A stretch of 62,431 nucleotides of DNA from Aeromonas simiae (GCF_000820125.1 NZ_CDBY01000039.1:1-62431), one strand, 5' to 3'. Positions 9,746-18,901 are shown, counted from the first letter of the stretch. Program-made: numbers and translations. The notes: generated by a model from the letters alone, not told the origin.

Positions 9746-9817
9746 GGGATCCTCCGTGTTGAGCGCATTCTCCCCAAGGGGAAGGGGGGAGACAAGCAAC
9801 TTATGCCTAAACGTTAT

Positions 9818-9846
9818 TTGAGTGGCGAACCATTCTCATTTACATT
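9818..9846 (+). promoter_or_regulatory. Sigma-70 promoter of bfd with a Fur-like half-site in the spacer
   Basis: TTGAGT (-35, 9818-9823), a 17-base spacer and TACATT (-10, 9841-9846). The spacer contains CATTCTCATT, which resembles half of a Fur box. The family logic (bfd is induced by iron starvation) makes Fur control plausible. Confidence 0.55.
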
Positions 9847-9879
9847 TTTGCTGTTCCATCCCCATTGAGGTCATCCAGC

Positions 9880-10071
9880 ATGTACGTCTGCCTTTGCCGT
9901 GGCATCACCGATACCCAGATCCGCCAGGCCGTTCAGTCGGGTAAGGATGATTTTCGCCAGTTGAAGCAGGCGCTCGAGGTCGGCTCCCAGTGCGGCAAGT
10001 GTGTGCGCATGACCCAAGAGATCATCCGCAGCGAACTCGACCAGCAGCCGCGCTATTACGAAGTCGCCTGA
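9880..10071 (+). CDS. bfd: Bacterioferritin-associated ferredoxin
   Basis: A 63-residue [2Fe-2S] protein that passes electrons to bacterioferritin so that stored iron can be released. Cysteines of the BFD fold are visible: CLC near the N-terminus and CGKC near residue 42. The ATG at 9880 gives the family start MYVCLCRG; an ATG-like start 15 bases earlier would add unconserved residues. It precedes bfr by 57 bases, the classic bfd-bfr pair. Confidence 0.95.
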   Translation: MYVCLCRGITDTQIRQAVQSGKDDFRQLKQALEVGSQCGKCVRMTQEIIRSELDQQPRYYEVA

Positions 10072-10128
10072 TCCGCTGCGGTCATCTTTCTTGTCTATCC
10101 TTTGTCGGATGGACAGGGAGGGTTATCC

Positions 10129-10608
10129 ATGAAAGGCGACACCAAGATCATTACTCACCTCAACAAGGCGCTTGGCAACGAGCTGATCGCCATCAACCAG
10201 TATTTCCTGCACGCCCGCATGTTCGATGACTGGGGGCTCAAGCGCCTTGGTCACAAGGAGTACCACGAGTCGATCGACGAGATGAAGCACGCCGACGAGC
10301 TGGTTAAGCGGATCCTGTTTCTCGAGGGGCTGCCGAATCTGCAGGATCTCGGCAAGCTGTGTATCGGCGAGAATGTCGAGGAGATGCTGCGCTGCGATCT
10401 TGAACTCGAGCTGGCGGCGATTCCGGATCTCAAGGCTGGGATCCACTATGCCGAGTCGATCCAGGACTACATCAGCCGGGATCTGCTGCGGGAGATCCTC
10501 GAAGATGAAGAGGAGCATGTCGACTGGCTCGAGACCCAGCTCGATCTCATCGATCGCATCGGTCTGGAGAACTATCAGCAGTCCCAGCTGCATGCGGAGA
10601 GTTCCTAA
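10129..10608 (+). CDS. bfr: Bacterioferritin
   Basis: A heme-containing iron-storage protein (159 aa, 24-mer in the family). Ferroxidase ligands Glu18, Glu51 and His54 and the heme ligand Met52 fall at the canonical positions ([14 protein letters not shown]), and the second Glu-x-x-His (EDEEEHVDW) is present near residue 127. GGGAGG lies 6 bases before the ATG. A terminator follows directly. Confidence 0.97.
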   Translation: MKGDTKIITHLNKALGNELIAINQYFLHARMFDDWGLKRLGHKEYHESIDEMKHADELVKRILFLEGLPNLQDLGKLCIGENVEEMLRCDLELELAAIPDLKAGIHYAESIQDYISRDLLREILEDEEEHVDWLETQLDLIDRIGLENYQQSQLHAESS

Positions 10609-10633
10609 GATTTAACTTGAATAAATATCAACC

Positions 10634-10660
10634 AAAGAGCCCGTGAGTCACGGGCTCTTT
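10634..10660 (+). terminator. Intrinsic terminator after bfr
   Basis: AAAGAGCCCGTGA / TCACGGGCTCTTT, a perfect 13-base inverted repeat with one central base. Confidence 0.85.
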
Positions 10661-10807
10661 GCATTTCAGCTGCATACCTTTTCAGTAAAGAAACGCATTG
10701 AAAAATAGGGTGATTTTTTGCCTGTGGGCTCACAAAATCGGAGCGGCCAGGAGGGCATATTGGCTCCGCCTTCAGGCGATACAATAACAGCAACAAGGAT
10801 GCAAACA

Positions 10808-12922
10808 ATGGCACAATCACACCATAAGGTGGCGCAGGCCTGCGCCATCGCACTGGTTCTTTCTGCATGTAACAGCAGCAATGACTCCTCTCCTCCCAAG
10901 GTGGATCCTGTCGCCACTCGCGCCGCACTGATGACGGTGATGAGCGATGCGCTGGCCGGCTCCAGCCGGCTGGATCCTTACGGCTTTGCTATCGACGCTG
11001 AGTCCATCGCCGCCCGTGGTGAGCTGGATCGCGCCCTGCTGGCACGCCTCGATGCGCTGGACCCGAGCGTACTGGCGCAGCGGGATCGCCTCTTTTACGA
11101 CATGATCCACTGGGATCTGACGCTAGATGCGGAAGGGACGGCGCTGCCCCAGTCGCAGATCCCGATCCACCACTTCCGCAATCGAGTGGCGGATCTGGCC
11201 GGTGAGGTCGGCAGTGCCCCGGCTACCGGTCGCAGCGGCGCGCTGCGGGTCGCCCCCGGTTATGACTACTTTGGCGATGCCACACCTGAGTTGCTGGCCA
11301 TCACCGAGCGCACCTGGCGCCAGGATCTCGGCCGTCACGATCGACCGACGCCGCAACCGGCCCCGTTGGCCCGTCAGGCGCAGACGCCAACCGCCTGGTA
11401 TCAGGAGCACCTGGCCTGGCTCAAGGCTTATGACGCCTATCTGCTGGAGGTGAAGCAGCAGTTTGAGCAAGGATCGGCACGGGGCAACACCCTGCCGGAC
11501 GAGCTGGTGGATCGGGTGGTCAAGCAGCTGTCGAGCAAGCTGGAGGGGGAACAGCTGGAGGGGAGTTATGCCGGTTGGAGCGCCATGCCGGGCGACATCG
11601 ACAGCGCCTTGCGCGATGAGTACAAGCTGACCCTGGATGCCATCAACCAGCACTACGTGGCCCTGCGCGACTACCTCGACTACCGCAACGGGGGAGAATA
11701 TGCGGTGCGCATCGGCAGCGGTGAATGCGACGACGGTTTCTGCGGCATGGCCGATGGCCGCGCATGGTATCGCTGGCTGCTGAAAAAACACACCACCACC
11801 ACCATGACGCCGGAAGAGGTACACCAGCTCGGGCTGGGCGAGGTGGATCGCATCTTCACCGCCATGGTAGGGGTGTGCCACACGGTCGGCAAGTGTGCCA
11901 GCAGCGAGGTGGCCGAGGCCAAGCAGAGCGGCGAGATCTACGCCTTCTTCCGCTACCTGAACCAACCCCAGTTCTTCTACCAAAACCCCTATGAGGCGTG
12001 GAGCGAATCGGTCAATCCGGAGAGTCCGGGGAGCGCGTTGAACGAGGCGCAGCAGGCGGCGCTGGCCGAGCATAACCGGGCGCTGGCCGACTACCACGCC
12101 TTCAAGAACAAGGCGGCGCAGATCTTGCCCGACCTCTTCGATGCCGAGAAGACCATTCCCAGACTGGACTATGAGATAGTGCCGGTTGGCTACGGGGATG
12201 CCCCCTATGGCGGGGTGGCCTGGTACCAGAACGGCGATCCGGTGAGCGGGCGCAAGGGGCAGTTCTTCCTCAACACCTTCTACCCGTATGGGTTGCAGAG
12301 CTGGAACATCAGCACCCTGCTCTCCCACGAGGGGGCCCCCGGCCACCACTTCCAGATCACCATAGCCCAGGAGCTGGCCGCCAAGGACCCGCAGTTCCCT
12401 GCCTATATCGCCAACTCTGACTACACCGCCTATGCCGAAGGGTGGGCGCTCTACACCGAGTACCTGGCCGACCACGACATGGGGATCTACCAAGGGCGCG
12501 GCCTCTATGATCCGACCCAGGGCGACCCCAAGGTGGAGGGCTCGCCGGCCTTCAACAACCAGCTGCAATACTTCGGCCGCCTCAACGAGGAGATGTTGCG
12601 GGCGATGCGGCTGGTGGTCGACACCGGCCTGCACTGGTATGGCTGGAGCCACGACCAGGCGGTGCAGTACATGAAGGAGAACTCGGCGCTGGGGGATGGC
12701 GATATCGGCTCCGAGGTGCCGCGCTACATGGCCTATACCGGGCAGGCCACCTCCTACAAGGCGGGCCAGCTGACGCTGCTCAAGATGCGCGCCGCCGCCG
12801 AGCAGGCCCTCGGCAGCGGTTTCGATCTCAAGGCGTTCCACCACCATGTGCTGGAGTACGGCATGTTGCCCATGTCGGTGCTGGAGCAGAAGAACGCCCA
12901 GTGGATTGCCTCGCAGCAGTAG
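10808..12922 (+). CDS. DUF885 family lipoprotein, predicted zinc metallopeptidase
   Basis: A 704-residue protein of the DUF885 family. AAGGA 8 bases before the ATG at 10808 decides the start. The signal peptide ends in a lipobox (VLSAC), and Asn follows the cysteine, so an envelope lipoprotein is expected. The C-terminal half carries the family metal-binding elements SHEGAPGHHFQ (near residue 513) and AEGWALY (near 545), like M32-type peptidases. Some relatives act on short peptides; no substrate can be assigned. It stands alone, closed by a terminator. Confidence 0.85.
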   Translation: MAQSHHKVAQACAIALVLSACNSSNDSSPPKVDPVATRAALMTVMSDALAGSSRLDPYGFAIDAESIAARGELDRALLARLDALDPSVLAQRDRLFYDMIHWDLTLDAEGTALPQSQIPIHHFRNRVADLAGEVGSAPATGRSGALRVAPGYDYFGDATPELLAITERTWRQDLGRHDRPTPQPAPLARQAQTPTAWYQEHLAWLKAYDAYLLEVKQQFEQGSARGNTLPDELVDRVVKQLSSKLEGEQLEGSYAGWSAMPGDIDSALRDEYKLTLDAINQHYVALRDYLDYRNGGEYAVRIGSGECDDGFCGMADGRAWYRWLLKKHTTTTMTPEEVHQLGLGEVDRIFTAMVGVCHTVGKCASSEVAEAKQSGEIYAFFRYLNQPQFFYQNPYEAWSESVNPESPGSALNEAQQAALAEHNRALADYHAFKNKAAQILPDLFDAEKTIPRLDYEIVPVGYGDAPYGGVAWYQNGDPVSGRKGQFFLNTFYPYGLQSWNISTLLSHEGAPGHHFQITIAQELAAKDPQFPAYIANSDYTAYAEGWALYTEYLADHDMGIYQGRGLYDPTQGDPKVEGSPAFNNQLQYFGRLNEEMLRAMRLVVDTGLHWYGWSHDQAVQYMKENSALGDGDIGSEVPRYMAYTGQATSYKAGQLTLLKMRAAAEQALGSGFDLKAFHHHVLEYGMLPMSVLEQKNAQWIASQQ

Positions 12923-13277
12923 CCTGAGCGGCCTGCATGGCGCCGGGGGAGACCCCGGCGCTTTTTTTGTGCATGGTGGCGGTTCGCGCCGTCAGTAGTG
13001 AGGCGATGCGGCGGCGAGCTGGGCTATCCCCGCCTCCTTGTGGCGGGCTTCCTTTTGGCGGAGGCAGCGCACCCCCCACCGGGAGCCAACGAGGCCTCTG
13101 AAGGGCAGGGAACCACGTCGAGATCAAGGCCCCCATGGCCGGGGTGAATGGGTGTATTCGAAATCCAATTCTGAAATGGTGCATAACTAAGAATTTTTTA
13201 TTGTTTATTTGTTTTTATTTCGAATCGTAATATCGCCTCATCCATGGGGGTGGCCCCGTGACGAAGGGGAGATTGAG
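12923..13277 (+). promoter_or_regulatory. Intergenic region with terminator and an AT-rich regulatory segment before the second oxygenase
   Basis: Starts with the DUF885 terminator (12940-12967). The last 120 bases are AT-rich and contain the inverted repeat ATTCGAAAT (13156-13164) / ATTTCGAAT (13217-13225) with 52 bases between the arms, most likely promoter and operator DNA for the oxygenase at 13278. No convincing gene is seen in the rest. Confidence 0.5.
12940..12967 (+). terminator. Intrinsic terminator after the DUF885 gene
   Basis: GCGCCGGGG / CCCCGGCGC stem followed by seven T. Confidence 0.9.
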
Positions 13278-14276
13278 ATGGAACATGCACCGCTGCCGAT
13301 CATCGATCTGGGCGCCCTGCTCGGGAGCCCGCAGGCCCGCACCGAACAGTTGGCGCTGCTGCGCCGTACCGCTCGCGAGGTGGGCTTTTTCTACCTGACC
13401 GGTCATGGCCTGGAGGCGGCGGCCCTGGCCGCGCCGCTGGCTCTTGGCGAGCGTCTGTTCGCCCTGCCGGCCGAGCAGAAACGGGCGGTGGCCATGCTTC
13501 ACTCCCCCCACTTTCGCGGTTACACCGGCTTTGGTGCCGAGCTGACCCGTGGTCGCCCGGATCAGCGCGAGCAGTTCGACATCATGAACGAGGGCCAGGC
13601 CCTGGCCGAGGTGCGGCTACCCTGGCAGCGCCTCATCGGCCCCAATCAGTGGCCGGAGCGCCTGCCCGAGCTGCGTCCCCTCCTGCTTGGCTGGCAGTCA
13701 CGCATGGGCCAGATCGGCAGCCAGTTGCTGGCCGCCTTCGCCGAGGCGCTCGGCCAGTCACCGGATATGTTTCATGACAATCTCTCCCCCGAACCCTATC
13801 TGCACACCAAGCTCATCCATTATCCCGGCGTGAGCGGCGGCGAGCGCCAGGGGGTCGGTGCCCACAAGGACCCGGGCTATCTCACCTTGTTGCTGCAAGA
13901 CAGCCGGGGCGGGCTGGAAGTGGAGATGAACGGCCAGTGGGTGGCGGTGCCGCCCCTGCCGGGGGCGCTCATCGTCAACATCGGCGAGCTGCTGGAGCTC
14001 GCCTCCGACGGCTACCTGCGCGCCACCCTGCACCGGGTGGTGAGCCCAGCGGCCGGCATCGATCGCCTCTCCTGCGCGGTCTTCATGGCGGCCCGCCTCG
14101 ATACCGAGGTGCCGCTGATGGCCCTGCCGGCCGAGCTGGCCGCCCTGGCCGAAGGGCCGCAGAGCGATCCGGCCAACCCCCTCTTTACCCAGGTGGGCGA
14201 CAATGTTCTCAAGGGCCGACTGCGCTCCCACCCGGACGTGGCCGCGCGCCACTACCCTCAACCTGCGGTCGCATGA
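13278..14276 (+). CDS. 2-oxoglutarate/Fe(II) oxygenase, isopenicillin N synthase family (second copy)
   Basis: A full-length paralogue (332 aa) of the truncated gene at the window start; long blocks match (SPHFRGY, GAELTRG, IGPNQWP, VNIGELLELAS). DIOX_N domain first, then the double-stranded beta-helix with HKD and HRVV iron ligands and the DRLS co-substrate element. AGGGGAG precedes the ATG at 13278. It is 24 bases upstream of a PLP enzyme of sulfur amino-acid metabolism and probably forms an operon with it. If that lyase yields 2-oxobutyrate, this oxygenase could consume it, but that is inference. Confidence 0.88.
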   Translation: MEHAPLPIIDLGALLGSPQARTEQLALLRRTAREVGFFYLTGHGLEAAALAAPLALGERLFALPAEQKRAVAMLHSPHFRGYTGFGAELTRGRPDQREQFDIMNEGQALAEVRLPWQRLIGPNQWPERLPELRPLLLGWQSRMGQIGSQLLAAFAEALGQSPDMFHDNLSPEPYLHTKLIHYPGVSGGERQGVGAHKDPGYLTLLLQDSRGGLEVEMNGQWVAVPPLPGALIVNIGELLELASDGYLRATLHRVVSPAAGIDRLSCAVFMAARLDTEVPLMALPAELAALAEGPQSDPANPLFTQVGDNVLKGRLRSHPDVAARHYPQPAVA

Positions 14277-14300
14277 CACCGGCCGGCATCGGAGAAGACC

Positions 14301-15461
14301 ATGAAATTCAAGACCATGAGCGTACACAGCGGTCAGCGCCTCGATCCCCAGACCGGGGCACTGACCACCCCGCTCTACCAGAGCAGCACCTTCAGCTACT
14401 TCACCGCCGAAGAGGGGCGTGCCCGCTTCAGTGGCCAGAACCCGGGCTTCATCTACAGCCGTTTTGCCAACCCGACCACCGCCGAGCTGGAGCTGAAACT
14501 GGCCGCGCTGGAGGGGGCTGACGAGGCGCTGGTGGTGGCGAGCGGCATGGCGGCGGTGAGCGCCATTCTCTATGCCTTGACCAGTCAGGGGGATGAGATC
14601 GCCTACATAGGCCCGCTCTACGGCGGCACCGAGGCCTTCCTCAAGCAGACCTTCAGCCGCGCCGGGGTCACGGTGACCGGTTACGAGAGCGATCGGGATC
14701 TGCATGCCAACCTCAAGCCCGGCACCAAGCTGGTGCTGTTCGAGACGCTCACCAACCCGACCCTCAAGGTGATCGATCCGCGGCTGGTGGTGGAGGCGGC
14801 CCGGCGGGTTGGCGCCATCACGGTGTGTGACAACACCTTCCTGACACCCTATCTGCTGCGACCGCTCGAGCTGGGGGTCGATCTGGTGATGCACAGCGGC
14901 ACCAAGTACCTGGGCGGCCACGGCGACATCATCGCCGGGGTGGTGGCGGGGGGCGCGGCCCTGATGAGCCGGGTGCGCACCGTGGCGCTCAAGCACATCG
15001 GCTCCCCCATCGGCCCGCAGGAGGCCTACCTGCTGCAACGCGGGGTCAAGACCCTGCCCCTGCGCATGGATGCCCATCTGCACAATGCCGGCAAGGTGGC
15101 GGCGTTTCTCGCGGAGCACCCGGCCGTGCAGCGCGTCATCTACCCCGGTCTTTCTGATCATCCCGGCCACGAGACGCTGGGCGCGGTGGCGAGCGGTTTT
15201 GGCGGCATGGTGAGCATTGAGCTTGCGGGGGGCTTTGCCCGCGCGGCGCGCTTTCTCGATCGGCTGAGCCTGTTCACCCAGGCGGTGAGCCTCGGCGATC
15301 TCGAGAGTCTGGCCTGCCACCCGGCCAGCACCACCCATGCCGCCATGGATGCGGCCAGCCGTGGCGCGGCCGGCGTCAGCGACGATCTCATCCGCCTCAG
15401 CATCGGGGTGGAGGATGCCGACGATCTCATCGCCGATCTGGCGGCCGCCCTGGCCGATTGA
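14301..15461 (+). CDS. Cys/Met metabolism PLP-dependent enzyme (gamma-lyase/synthase family)
   Basis: A 386-residue trans-sulfuration enzyme. The PLP lysine lies in [12 protein letters not shown] (near residue 203), the cofactor aspartate in CDNTF (near 178), and the YSRFANPT segment is conserved. Where methionine gamma-lyases carry the characteristic cysteine (YGCT) this protein has YGGT, so it is not a canonical MegL; cystathionine gamma-lyase or a broad C-S lyase is equally possible. It is coupled to an oxygenase in an operon-like pair. Confidence 0.88.
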   Translation: MKFKTMSVHSGQRLDPQTGALTTPLYQSSTFSYFTAEEGRARFSGQNPGFIYSRFANPTTAELELKLAALEGADEALVVASGMAAVSAILYALTSQGDEIAYIGPLYGGTEAFLKQTFSRAGVTVTGYESDRDLHANLKPGTKLVLFETLTNPTLKVIDPRLVVEAARRVGAITVCDNTFLTPYLLRPLELGVDLVMHSGTKYLGGHGDIIAGVVAGGAALMSRVRTVALKHIGSPIGPQEAYLLQRGVKTLPLRMDAHLHNAGKVAAFLAEHPAVQRVIYPGLSDHPGHETLGAVASGFGGMVSIELAGGFARAARFLDRLSLFTQAVSLGDLESLACHPASTTHAAMDAASRGAAGVSDDLIRLSIGVEDADDLIADLAAALAD

Positions 15462-15479
15462 GCCGACACCTCGGCAAGA

Positions 15480-15507
15480 AGAGCGGGAGCCCATGGGCTC
15501 CCGCTCT
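15480..15507. terminator. Perfect palindrome, likely bidirectional terminator
   Basis: A 28-base perfect inverted repeat (AGAGCGGGAGCCCA and its complement) between convergent genes. There is no U tract, so termination efficiency is uncertain. Confidence 0.6.
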
Positions 15508-15527
15508 GTGGTGACCGCCTTGCAGGG

Positions 15528-15773
15528 TTACTGCTGGCTGCCGTGCTCGGCGTGGTAGAGGGTCCACTCCTCCACCACCCGGCCATCGGAGAGGTGGCAG
15601 TAGCCGGTGACGCCGGCCGGTTCATCGCGCAGCTCCAGCTTGCCCCCGATATCGAAGCAGTAGACCGAGGCCGGATTGGCCATACCCACTGAGGGCGTGG
15701 GCTTGCCTGCCTCATCCGGGGCGCTGCTGCATCCGGCGAGCAGCAAGGGCAGCAGTGGCAACAGGTATTTCAT
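15528..15773 (-). CDS. DUF333 family lipoprotein
   Basis: An 81-residue secreted protein. The signal peptide ends in LLAGC, a clear lipobox. The mature part has the DUF333 pattern MANPASVYC, GGKLE, GYCHLSDGRVVEEW, with two cysteines that probably form a disulfide. Related proteins are sometimes annotated as putative hemolysins without evidence. Function unknown. Confidence 0.85.
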   Translation of the reverse strand: MKYLLPLLPLLLAGCSSAPDEAGKPTPSVGMANPASVYCFDIGGKLELRDEPAGVTGYCHLSDGRVVEEWTLYHAEHGSQQ

Positions 15774-15848
15774 GAGGGGCTCCTCGGGCGGGATCGTCGA
15801 CGTTTACCCTACGCCGATGGCGAAGGGGCGGCAAGGCAGGGGAAGCAA

Positions 15849-15872
15849 ACGGCCGCGCAGGTGCGCGGCCGT
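15849..15872 (-). terminator. Hairpin downstream of the nitroreductase gene
   Basis: ACGGCCGCGCA / TGCGCGGCCGT stem; on the minus strand it is followed by TTTGCTT, a weak U tract. Confidence 0.6.
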
Positions 15873-15907
15873 TGCGGCATGACCGGCCCCGGTGTGGGGC
15901 GCGGGCA

Positions 15908-16510
15908 TTACTTGAAGACGCGAAAACGGGCGGCGTCATCCATGAAGGGTTTCTCGCCAGCCGGCTGCTCAATGCTGCCAAACGGCATCTGGGCGCGCAG
16001 ACGCCAGCTTTCCGGCAGATTCCACGCTTGGCGGACCGCCTCGTCGATGATGGGGTTGTAGTGCTGCAAGGAGGCGCCGAGCTGCTCTTGAGCCAGGGCG
16101 GTCCAGACCGCGAACTGGGCGATCCCGGTGGAGTGCTCACTCCAAATCGGGAAGTTGTCTGCATAGGAGGCGAACTTGGCCTGCAGATCCTTGACGACGT
16201 CCTGATCTTCGAAGAAGAGAACGGTGGCAAAACCGGCGCGGAAACAGCCGTTAACCTTGTTTTCACTCTGCGCATAGGCCTCGGCCGGTACGAGCTTCTT
16301 GAGCTCGGCCTTGACGATATCCCACAGCTGGTGGTGGTGCTCACCAAACAGAATGACGACGCGGGAGCTCTGGGAGTTGAATGCGGAAGGGCTCTGGCGG
16401 ACGGCTTCCTGGATCAGCGCAGTGAGCTGCTCCGGGGTGTGGGAGACCTTATCACCCAGTGCATAGATGGTACGGCGATGAGTGATCTGGTCGATAAACG
16501 CATTGCTCAT
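15908..16510 (-). CDS. Nitroreductase family protein, Frm2/Hbn1-like
   Basis: A 200-residue FMN-dependent oxidoreductase. The N-terminal block HRRTIYALG and the segment QSPSAFNSQSSRVV are typical of the short Frm2-like branch, distinct from NfsA and NfsB. AAGGAG 6 bases before the ATG at 16510 decides the start; an ATG 15 bases earlier lacks one. The natural substrate is unknown; relatives reduce nitroaromatics and respond to fatty acid or oxidative stress. It stands alone between hairpins. Confidence 0.85.
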   Translation of the reverse strand: MSNAFIDQITHRRTIYALGDKVSHTPEQLTALIQEAVRQSPSAFNSQSSRVVILFGEHHHQLWDIVKAELKKLVPAEAYAQSENKVNGCFRAGFATVLFFEDQDVVKDLQAKFASYADNFPIWSEHSTGIAQFAVWTALAQEQLGASLQHYNPIIDEAVRQAWNLPESWRLRAQMPFGSIEQPAGEKPFMDDAARFRVFK

Positions 16511-16794
16511 GACAACTCCTTGCAAGTTGGTGGCGAGGGCAGTGCCGAAGGGCCGGCACGGCGTTCAGACTACACCTTCCGGGATCTCCGGCATACCACT
16601 GTCAGACCCGAAAGGAGCAATAACCGACAAGAGTTGTCGGAAAAGTCCCTCCATTGATAAACAAAAAATTCAATTAAATCAAATTTATATATAAATCCAC
16701 ACCGTCTTGGTCTCGCTTGGCATCATAGTGGCCGTTCCTAAACCAGGGGGCCTTTGTATAGTGACATGCGAGATATCAACCCAATGGAAGAGAT

Positions 16795-17235
16795 ATGCGT
16801 AGATTCACTTGCCTTGCCCTGACCATGCTGCTTGGTAGCGTACCGGCGCTGGCGTCGGAAACTCTGGGAACTGTGCTCGGAGGGGGGGCCGGTGGTGCCG
16901 CCGGGGCGGTCATCGGCAAAGAGCTGGGTGGTGATACTGGCGCCTTGATCGGTGCTGCCGTCGGTGGGGCTGCCGGGGGCAGTGTCGGGGCCGATCGCGG
17001 CAACAAGAATGAGGCGGCCATCGGTGGCGCCGTGGGGGCATTGAGTGGTGCCGCCCTCGGCAAGAGCGTGGGAGGCGACAGTGGTCAGCTGATCGGTGCC
17101 GGGGTCGGTGGTGCGACCGGGGCGGCGATCGGTGCCAAGACCGGTGATGGTCATGACAGTCGCGGTGATAACCACAATTACCACCACAACAAGCACAAGA
17201 AACATAAGAAGCACAAGAAACACCGTCATCACTGA
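16795..17235 (+). CDS. Secreted glycine-zipper protein with a His/Lys-rich tail
   Basis: A 146-residue protein. A signal peptide (cleavage after ALA, near residue 20) is followed by about 95 residues of GxxxG-type repeats (GGGAGGAAGAVIG, GGAAGGSVG, GGATGAAIG), the glycine-zipper pattern that packs helices in membranes. The last 27 residues are almost only His, Lys and Asn, including repeats of HKK. Such a tail could bind metal ions or acidic polymers. Its job is unknown; it stands alone with its own terminator. Confidence 0.8.
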   Translation: MRRFTCLALTMLLGSVPALASETLGTVLGGGAGGAAGAVIGKELGGDTGALIGAAVGGAAGGSVGADRGNKNEAAIGGAVGALSGAALGKSVGGDSGQLIGAGVGGATGAAIGAKTGDGHDSRGDNHNYHHNKHKKHKKHKKHRHH

Positions 17236-17250
17236 GTGACGGCGTGCAAT

Positions 17251-17280
17251 AAAGAAGGGCCCCATCGGGGCCCTTCTTTA
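17251..17280. terminator. Bidirectional intrinsic terminator
   Basis: AAAGAAGGGCCCC / GGGGCCCTTCTTT with a short loop, between the glycine-zipper gene (+) and pbpG (-). Confidence 0.9.
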
Positions 17281-17287
17281 TTTGGCA

Positions 17288-18112
17288 TCAGCTACTGAGC
17301 CACTTGCGAATGCGGTTCGCATCCCCCACCGGGGTACGCTTGCCCTGGGCGTTGAGCAGTATGATGGCCAGCTCGCGGCTGCCGGGTTTGGCGCGCATCA
17401 CCAGGCAGCGGCCCGCTTCGTTGGTGTAACCGGTCTTGGAGAGACGAACGCTCCAGTCAGGGTTCTTCACCAGCGGGTTGGTGTTGTTGAACATCAGGCT
17501 GTAGCTCGGCTTGGCGAAGCGCATCTCGCGGTTCGGATCCTGGGTGAACTGGCGGATCAGCGGCTGGCGATAGGCGACGGCCACCAGCTTGGCGAGATCG
17601 CGGGCGGTGGAGACGTTGCGGGTCGAGAGCCCGGTCGAGTCGACGAAGCGGGTGTTGCGCATGCCGAGCTGGCGCGCCTTCTGGTTCATGGCGCGTACGA
17701 AGGCCGCCTTGCCGCCCGGATAGTGGCGGGCCAGTGCCGAGGCCATGCGGTTCTCGGAGGACATCAGTGCCAGATGCAGCGCATCGCGGCGGCTCACCTT
17801 GGTGCCCATCTGGATGCGGGAGTGGGTGCTCTTGATGCGATCGCGATCGTTGTCGTCGATGGTCAGGGTCTGCCCCAGGCTTTGGCGCGCTTCAAGCACC
17901 ACGACGGCCGTCATCAGCTTGGTGAGGGAGGCGATGGGACGTACCTGATTGGGGTTCTTCTGGTACAGGGTGCGCCCGGTGGCGACATCGATCACCAGGG
18001 CGTTGCCGGACATGACGCCGGGGCTGGCAGACTTGGCCTGGGAGGCCGGGGTAAACAGGAGGGCGCCGGTCAGCAGCCCCAACAAACCAAAGACACGCAA
18101 CGAGAACCCCAT
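17288..18112 (-). CDS. pbpG: D-alanyl-D-alanine endopeptidase (PBP7 family)
   Basis: A peptidase S11 penicillin-binding protein (274 aa) that cuts peptidoglycan cross-links in the periplasm. The three active-site motifs are visible: SxxK (SLTK), SxN (SEN) and KTG (KTGYTNEAG). I chose the ATG at 18112, with AGGAG 7 bases upstream and a signal peptide directly after it; a start 63 bases earlier would give an arginine-rich extension. No C-terminal membrane anchor is seen, as in PBP7. Confidence 0.92.
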   Translation of the reverse strand: MGFSLRVFGLLGLLTGALLFTPASQAKSASPGVMSGNALVIDVATGRTLYQKNPNQVRPIASLTKLMTAVVVLEARQSLGQTLTIDDNDRDRIKSTHSRIQMGTKVSRRDALHLALMSSENRMASALARHYPGGKAAFVRAMNQKARQLGMRNTRFVDSTGLSTRNVSTARDLAKLVAVAYRQPLIRQFTQDPNREMRFAKPSYSLMFNNTNPLVKNPDWSVRLSKTGYTNEAGRCLVMRAKPGSRELAIILLNAQGKRTPVGDANRIRKWLSS

Positions 18113-18244
18113 ACAACGACTCCTGACAGCACGACGGGCGCTTGCCCATCGAAAAAGGGCGCTAGATTCACTCATTTTTGCAGGGGGAAAACAAGAGCGC
18201 CGGCGGCTTTTTTTTCTGCTCGCCGGCGCGCTGCCGTCATTGCG

Positions 18245-18901
18245 TTATTTGTCGCCGCGCTTGCGTAGCTGGCGCCAGATGATGGCCCCCAGCCCCAGCA
18301 CCAGCAGCACGATGGGCAGGTAGAGGATGAAGCTCAGGAACTGGCTCTGGTAGGTCTCGGCCAGCTTGGTGTGGCTGATGTAGTAGCCGAAGGACACCAG
18401 GGGGGTGCACCACATGATGGCGCTGATGAGGTTGATGATGAGAAAGCGCCCCTGCGGGATCTCGGCCGCCCCCACGATGCAGGGGTAGACGGTGCGCACG
18501 AAGGCGATGTAGCGGGCGGTGATCAGGGTCAGGATGCCGTACTTGTTGAGCAGGTAGTAGGCCTTCTCTTGGTGCGGCTTGTCGATGTGAGAGAGCAGGC
18601 GATGGTAGAGCTGGGTGTGGCCGAAGAAGCGCCCCTGCATGTAGCCGAGCCAGGTGCCGAAGAAGGAGCAGGCGATCAGCATCGGCAGTACCAGCCAGGA
18701 GACCACGTCCTGATAGATGAGTACGCCGGTCAACACCAGCAGGCTGTCCCCCGGCAGAAAGGCGGTGGGCAGAAAACCATTTTCCAGGACCATGAACAGC
18801 GCCAGCATGACGCACAGCATGATAGACAACTTGGGATCGGAAAGGGCGACCAGATCCAGATTCATGAACGCATGAGCTAGGTGATAAAACTGCTCGATCA
18901 T
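18245..18901 (-). CDS. DedA family inner-membrane protein
   Basis: A 218-residue membrane protein with about five hydrophobic segments and the DedA/SNARE-associated pattern (FLPGDSLLVLTG, near residue 50, and ITARYIAFVRT, near 125). The family includes lipid flippases for undecaprenyl phosphate and phosphatidylethanolamine. The ATG at 18901 overlaps the stop of the upstream CorC-like gene (ATGA), so both are translated together. Confidence 0.9.
   Translation of the reverse strand: MIEQFYHLAHAFMNLDLVALSDPKLSIMLCVMLALFMVLENGFLPTAFLPGDSLLVLTGVLIYQDVVSWLVLPMLIACSFFGTWLGYMQGRFFGHTQLYHRLLSHIDKPHQEKAYYLLNKYGILTLITARYIAFVRTVYPCIVGAAEIPQGRFLIINLISAIMWCTPLVSFGYYISHTKLAETYQSQFLSFILYLPIVLLVLGLGAIIWRQLRKRGDK

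Noticed and set aside
11123..12847. A 574-codon open frame antisense to the DUF885 gene
   Set aside because: Same reason; the sense frame has lipobox and metal motifs, the antisense has none.
13758..15494. A 578-codon frame antisense to the oxygenase and PLP genes
   Set aside because: It runs across two well-supported genes and has shadow-like composition.
15480..15507. Phage or regulator operator
   Set aside because: The perfect palindrome lies between convergent gene ends, where a terminator or mRNA-stabilising hairpin is simpler.
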